Assembly (NCBI RefSeq): GCF_004216895.1
Contig: NZ_SGXE01000006.1
Coordinates: 93,300-157,299 of the forward strand
Source of the DNA: Aquimarina brevivitae
GTDB taxonomy: Bacteria; Bacteroidota; Bacteroidia; Flavobacteriales; Flavobacteriaceae
Reading direction: 5' to 3'
DNA length: 64,000 nucleotides
Of the stretch, positions 61,116 through 64,000 are shown piece by piece. A program made the position numbers and the translations under genes. Under the pieces are notes generated by a model, which did not search any database, was not told the origin of the DNA, and saw only the letters and a list, made by a program, of their open reading frames with translations. The number at the start of each line of letters is the position of its first letter. Positions within the stretch are counted from its first letter, which is position 1.

Positions 61116-61128
61116 ATGAAAAAAGTAC

Positions 61129-61263
61129 TACTGCCAACACCGTGTATAGCTCATTGCGGCTGAATTCCTAATCGGAATTCATTGCAATTTGCTATCTTTC
61201 GGTTACGGCGGAAAATCATAGCTGATTTCCCGCAACGTGCCATACACAAAACCGTTAGCAATA
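61129..61263 (+). repeat. attC-like element E3
   Basis: A 135-nt element. Left box TACTGCCAAC (61129-61138), right box GTTAGCAATA (61254-61263). The arm GTGTAT after the left box pairs with ATACAC before the right box. Two internal hairpins follow: GAATTCC-TAATC-GGAATTC and GCGGAAAATCA-TAGC-TGATTTCCCGC. The sequence between boxes is unrelated to E2/E4. Confidence 0.8.
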
Positions 61264-61279
61264 ATAAATTATAACTCTA

Positions 61280-61633
61280 TTGATTCGTAATAAAACAACA
61301 TTAGTATTTGGAATATTAATTACACTTCAATCTTGTGTTAGTACGAAATTCGATTGTACTGATAAAAAAGCTTGCAAGAAAATAGAATATCATTTGGAGG
61401 TTATTTCAAATTATCTTTTTTATTCTAAGGAGAATGTTGAATCAGTAGTTACTTCTGCTGAGTTTATGGAAAAAATTTCTGGACATGATTCGGAAGCTGA
61501 TTATGAATTCTCAGGAAAATCGCCTCCAACTATAAATGATTATGATACATGGACAGCTTGGTATACTGCAAATTATAATAATCTGAGATACAATAGAAGG
61601 ATGAAGAAAGTTTACCAAATAAAACCTGAATAA
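61280..61633 (+). CDS. Cassette 4: small hypothetical lipoprotein
   Basis: 117 residues from a TTG at 61280, 26 nt inside the cassette. The lipoprotein signal TLVFGILITLQSC places the lipid-anchored Cys at residue 19. The mature part carries FDCTDKKACKKIEYH with two cysteines and a Tyr-rich C-terminus (WTAWYTANYNNLRYNRRMKK). It is not recognised. The function may be related to envelope stress or toxin activity, but nothing shows it. Confidence 0.65.
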   Translation: MIRNKTTLVFGILITLQSCVSTKFDCTDKKACKKIEYHLEVISNYLFYSKENVESVVTSAEFMEKISGHDSEADYEFSGKSPPTINDYDTWTAWYTANYNNLRYNRRMKKVYQIKPE

Positions 61634-61659
61634 GATATAAATTTAACGGATTAAAAAAA

Positions 61660-61847
61660 TATTGCTAACACGATATATGTGCCATAGCAGCAAAGTGATC
61701 TATCGAATGGTTGTTGTATTTTAGTAAGGCGCAATGCTTGCAAAAAGTAAGCCCAATAGCTATCGGGAAGCAACCAATGCGTAGAAAAATCAAAAAGCAA
61801 GATAACATTTTGCCCTGCTACGACACATATATTAAACGTTGGCAACA
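61660..61847 (+). repeat. attC-like element E4 (homologous to E2)
   Basis: A 188-nt element. Left box TATTGCTAAC (61660-61669), right box GTTGGCAACA (61838-61847). ATATATGTG near the left pairs perfectly with CACATATAT near the right. It shares CATAGCAGCAAAGTGATC (61683-61700) and three other blocks of 19-20 nt with E2, although the neighbouring genes are unrelated. Confidence 0.82.
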
Positions 61848-61863
61848 ATTTGAGAAAACAATA

Positions 61864-62913
61864 ATGCTGAAAACAAAAAACATTTTTTTAGATGCCGAAA
61901 TATTTGTTGGAAGCGGATATTTTCACAACGCTAAGCTAATTGAATTAGCAAAACACGGTGGAAACGAAGATGTAACTTTATATCTTACTGAAATTACGGT
62001 AAATGAAATTCGTAGTAATATAAAAGAAGATATAAATACTGTTATACATCAAGTAAATGAATTCAAGAAAAAAGTTCACCGAAATGGTAGAATCCTAAAA
62101 AAGATTGAAGGGTTTAAAGAATATATTGAGCTGCCAAAAATAGACTCTAAAACTGATTTCAATAAGATTAACCAATCACTAAATGATTTTATAGAAAAAG
62201 GAAAAGTAAAACTTATTCCGTATCAAGGTATTGAGTTAAAAAACATTTTAGATAAATATTTCAATCGTGAAAAACCATTTGGAGACGGAAAGAAAAAATA
62301 TGAATTCCCAGACGCAATAGTTATTGAATCTATTGAAAAGTGGTGTTTTGATAACAATGAAAAAATATACGTAATTAGTGGTGATTCTGATTTATCAGAT
62401 TATACTTCCGACAATATTTATCCATTAAATAAAGTTTCGACTATCTTAAACCTTATCAATCGAGAAATAAATGTAAATCAAGCAAAACTTGAATGGATTG
62501 ACAAAATTTATAATGATAATCTAGGTTTAATTGAATTAAAAATTGCGAAAAGATTTACCGAAAAATTTATAGATGAAATATCGTTTGAATTAGATGTTTC
62601 AGATGTCCAAGTTGAGAGTTTAAGGTTTTTTGATTATTCTATTATCCGTCAAGATGAAGGAGATATTATATTGCAAATGGATGTCGATATTGATTTCTCT
62701 TGTTCAATTTCATATACTAAACGCACGTGGGAAGATTTTGAAAGAAAACATGCAAATATTGATAAAGCAACTACAATAACTGTTGAATTAGAATTTGAGG
62801 CTTATTTTGAGGATAAAGAGCATAATCAAGATATAAGCATTCATTGTATTTATACAAGTATCCCTAGTGAAGAAGATGTAGAAGATTGGATTGACGGACT
62901 TGATTATGATTAA
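61864..62913 (+). CDS. Cassette 5: PIN-domain (DUF4935-like) putative nuclease
   Basis: 349 residues from the ATG at 61864; the frame extends upstream into element E4 but this start fits the domain. The N-terminal PIN fold has acidic residues in NIFLDAEIFVGSGYF (Asp10), LTEITVNEIRSN, FPDAIVIESIEKW and VISGDSDLSDYTS, the usual four-acid metal site. The C-terminal half (from about 230) is a beta-rich domain with acidic ends. DUF4935 PIN proteins are putative RNases, in some cases linked to toxin or phage defence. The target is unknown. Confidence 0.82.
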   Translation: MLKTKNIFLDAEIFVGSGYFHNAKLIELAKHGGNEDVTLYLTEITVNEIRSNIKEDINTVIHQVNEFKKKVHRNGRILKKIEGFKEYIELPKIDSKTDFNKINQSLNDFIEKGKVKLIPYQGIELKNILDKYFNREKPFGDGKKKYEFPDAIVIESIEKWCFDNNEKIYVISGDSDLSDYTSDNIYPLNKVSTILNLINREINVNQAKLEWIDKIYNDNLGLIELKIAKRFTEKFIDEISFELDVSDVQVESLRFFDYSIIRQDEGDIILQMDVDIDFSCSISYTKRTWEDFERKHANIDKATTITVELEFEAYFEDKEHNQDISIHCIYTSIPSEEDVEDWIDGLDYD

Positions 62914-62918
62914 AAAAC

Positions 62919-63119
62919 TGTTGCCAACACGGTGTATAAAACATAGCTAATAAGTGCTTAACCGAAAGGTTTGTGTATATTTAGAAAGTCCGCCTAATTT
63001 TTAATTTGGCTTTTAAAATTGATAAGTTAATAACAAAATATAAAATTCGGCTCTGTGTTAACCCGAAAAGTTGGTGTGTTTTTCTGCAACACTTTTCATA
63101 TGGAAATCCGTTACCAGTA
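62919..63119 (+). repeat. attC-like element E5
   Basis: A 201-nt element, the longest. Left box TGTTGCCAAC (62919-62928), right box GTTACCAGTA (63110-63119). It has the shared arm GTGTATA after the left box but a poorer match before the right box. The centre includes ACCGAAAGGTTTGTG and GCCTAATTTTTAATTTGGC. It is unrelated in its interior to the other elements. Confidence 0.72.
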
Positions 63120-63125
63120 ATTTGA

Positions 63126-63884
63126 ATGAAACAAACTCTATTCATAATATCAATCTTTTTCACTCTGAACTTATTTGGACAAAAATCAGATATAGAGAAT
63201 TTGATTAATCAAGTTGCTAATTACGAAATCCCTGAAAATTTTGAGTACTATTTTTTAGTACCTAAAAGTCTAGAACAAGAAAAGATAGATGACTCATTAC
63301 AAAATTATCAAATTCGAGAATTAAAAATGGTTGACAAGGACTTTCCAGAAAACTTTATTTATGCACAACCACAGAATGAAACTGTTAACTGGAAAAACTA
63401 TAATCTAAATGAAGCAAAATTAGTTTCCGACGATTATAATTACAATCACATTTTGTCACCACCACAAACAAAAAAAATAAAATTTGTCAAATACAACATT
63501 GACCAAAAAAAATATGATAGTCTAATCAAAAATAAAGAGCCATACACATTAATTCTAAAAAAGAAATGGTTGTGGAGTGAAAACAGAATTTGGAGCAATA
63601 AAAAACTATATTCGAACTTTGTTGACAGTTGGGAAATGGATGATAAAAACAATCCGGAAGAGACAGTGTATTTTCATTTTTCTAAACCAATATTTTCAGA
63701 AAATAAAAAGTATGCAATACTTTCCGTATTTAAAAAAAGACGTTGTAACGGAAATGGATTTACAGGACTTTACAGAAACGACAACGGAATTTGGAAAAAG
63801 ATAATAGAATTTAATCAAGTGGAATCCAAAACTGTTTCGACACACATAAATTGTGAAGAAATAAAAATGGTTGACTATGAATAA
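63126..63884 (+). CDS. Cassette 6: hypothetical exported protein
   Basis: 252 residues from an ATG 16 nt inside the cassette. The signal peptide KQTLFIISIFFTLNLFGQ follows the Met. The mature part is Lys/Tyr/Asn-rich, with WENR-type aromatic segments (KKKWLWSENRIWSNKKLYSN) and a C-terminal RCNGNGFTGLYRNDNGIW. It probably folds as a compact beta protein in the periplasm. No family was recognised. Confidence 0.7.
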   Translation: MKQTLFIISIFFTLNLFGQKSDIENLINQVANYEIPENFEYYFLVPKSLEQEKIDDSLQNYQIRELKMVDKDFPENFIYAQPQNETVNWKNYNLNEAKLVSDDYNYNHILSPPQTKKIKFVKYNIDQKKYDSLIKNKEPYTLILKKKWLWSENRIWSNKKLYSNFVDSWEMDDKNNPEETVYFHFSKPIFSENKKYAILSVFKKRRCNGNGFTGLYRNDNGIWKKIIEFNQVESKTVSTHINCEEIKMVDYE

Positions 63885-63889
63885 AAAAC

Positions 63890-64000
63890 TACTGGCAACA
63901 ATGTATCCTATGAAAAGCCTTAGTCCGGTTTCTCTAATTTAATATTTTATTTTTAATTATCTCATAGTGTTGATTTTTAAGTGTTTAAATGTTGGCAAAT
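63890..64000 (+). repeat. attC-like element E6 (right end at window edge)
   Basis: A 111-nt element. Left box TACTGGCAAC (63890-63899) pairs with the GTTACCAGTA that opens cassette 6, with one mismatch. The right box GTTGGCAAAT ends exactly at the window edge. CTATGA near the left pairs with TCATAG near the right. Confidence 0.75.

Larger units (their letters stand above)
59071..64000 (+). mobile_element. Integron-like gene cassette array (at least six cassettes, runs off the window)
   Basis: Six unrelated genes, all on the + strand, lie between palindromic elements. Taking GTT as the cassette start, cassettes are 59071-59913, 59914-60569, 60570-61253, 61254-61837, 61838-63109 and 63110-63990. 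The box at the start of each cassette is the reverse complement of the box near its end: GTTGGCAAA/TTTGCCAAC, GTTGTACGC/GCGTACAAC, GTTGGCAGTA/TACTGCCAAC, GTTAGCAATA/TATTGCTAAC, GTTGGCAACA/TGTTGCCAAC and GTTACCAGTA/TACTGGCAAC (one mismatch). Such covariation per cassette rather than per element is what a circular cassette with an attC site would leave. No integrase gene is visible. Confidence 0.8.

Noticed and set aside
61711..61863. N-terminal extension of the PIN protein into element E4
   Set aside because: The extension consists of element sequence shared with E2. The PIN fold starts directly after the ATG at 61864.
59071..64000. Calling the array a canonical integron
   Set aside because: No intI or attI was found and the boxes do not fit GTTRRRY/RYYYAAC. 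Only the organisation and the covariation of boxes support an integron-like mechanism.

Overview
The window is about 64 kb of AT-rich chromosomal DNA from a Bacteroidota bacterium, most probably a marine member of the Flavobacteriaceae. The evidence is the protein content (T9SS-sorted PhoD-like phosphatase, flavobacterial LptD, TamB and DUF3822 proteins, MlaD without the rest of an Mla operon, the LytTR regulator), promoters of the Bacteroidota type (TTG, 16-20 nt, TAnnTTTG) and the weakness of Shine-Dalgarno sequences. The genus cannot be fixed from the sequence alone.

Positions 1-58,000 are ordinary core genome. In order: the rpsF-rpsR-rplI ribosomal operon; a LytTR regulator; priA; small exported proteins (DUF2147, two chalcone-isomerase-like paralogs); brkB-nadC; rlmH; an M61-type peptidase; an OmpR/HK two-component pair; a UbiA-like protein with Maf; a pterin dehydratase; a YebC regulator; an acyltransferase; a KdsB-alcohol dehydrogenase fusion that probably makes a modified Kdo for LPS; a RecD-like helicase; DUF3822-rsmD; an aldo/keto reductase; a GH3-serine hydrolase fusion; an Fe-S electron-transfer module around a small HAD protein; mlaD-amidase; divergent lptD-ridA; a secreted PhoD-like enzyme; mgsA-pfkA; tamB divergent from tsaD-rsmE; a DUF4159-TrmH-AI-2E-methyltransferase run; a NarL-type two-component system; and a group of small envelope or hypothetical proteins. 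Many genes abut or overlap by one base, so short operons are the rule. Several rho-independent terminators are shared by convergent genes.

Positions 57,970-58,940 form a boundary zone. A promoter drives tRNA-Ser(GCT), tRNA-Pro(TGG) and tRNA-Arg(TCT). The 3' end of tRNA-Pro is duplicated 129 bp downstream. After the tRNA terminator come three near-identical 133-bp tandem repeats and a second terminator.

Positions 59,043-64,000 are the accessory and most interesting part. Six co-oriented, mutually unrelated single genes are separated by long, imperfectly palindromic elements of 111-201 nt. Each element starts with a box ending in CAAC or TAAC and ends with a box beginning GTT. The right box of one element is the exact reverse complement of the left box of the NEXT element, not of its own. 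The box pair therefore belongs to the gene cassette between them, in five of six cases over 9-10 nt without mismatch and in the sixth 9 of 10. This is the organisation expected of integron-type gene cassettes with attC sites. The boxes differ from the canonical GTTRRRY/RYYYAAC, and no integrase gene is in the window, so the array is either a cluster of attC sites lacking an integrase (CALIN-like) or the product of a different recombinase. Its cargo is three putative exported or lipoproteins, a four-helix membrane protein, a PIN-domain (DUF4935-like) putative nuclease and an unrecognised cytoplasmic protein. The array runs off the right edge.
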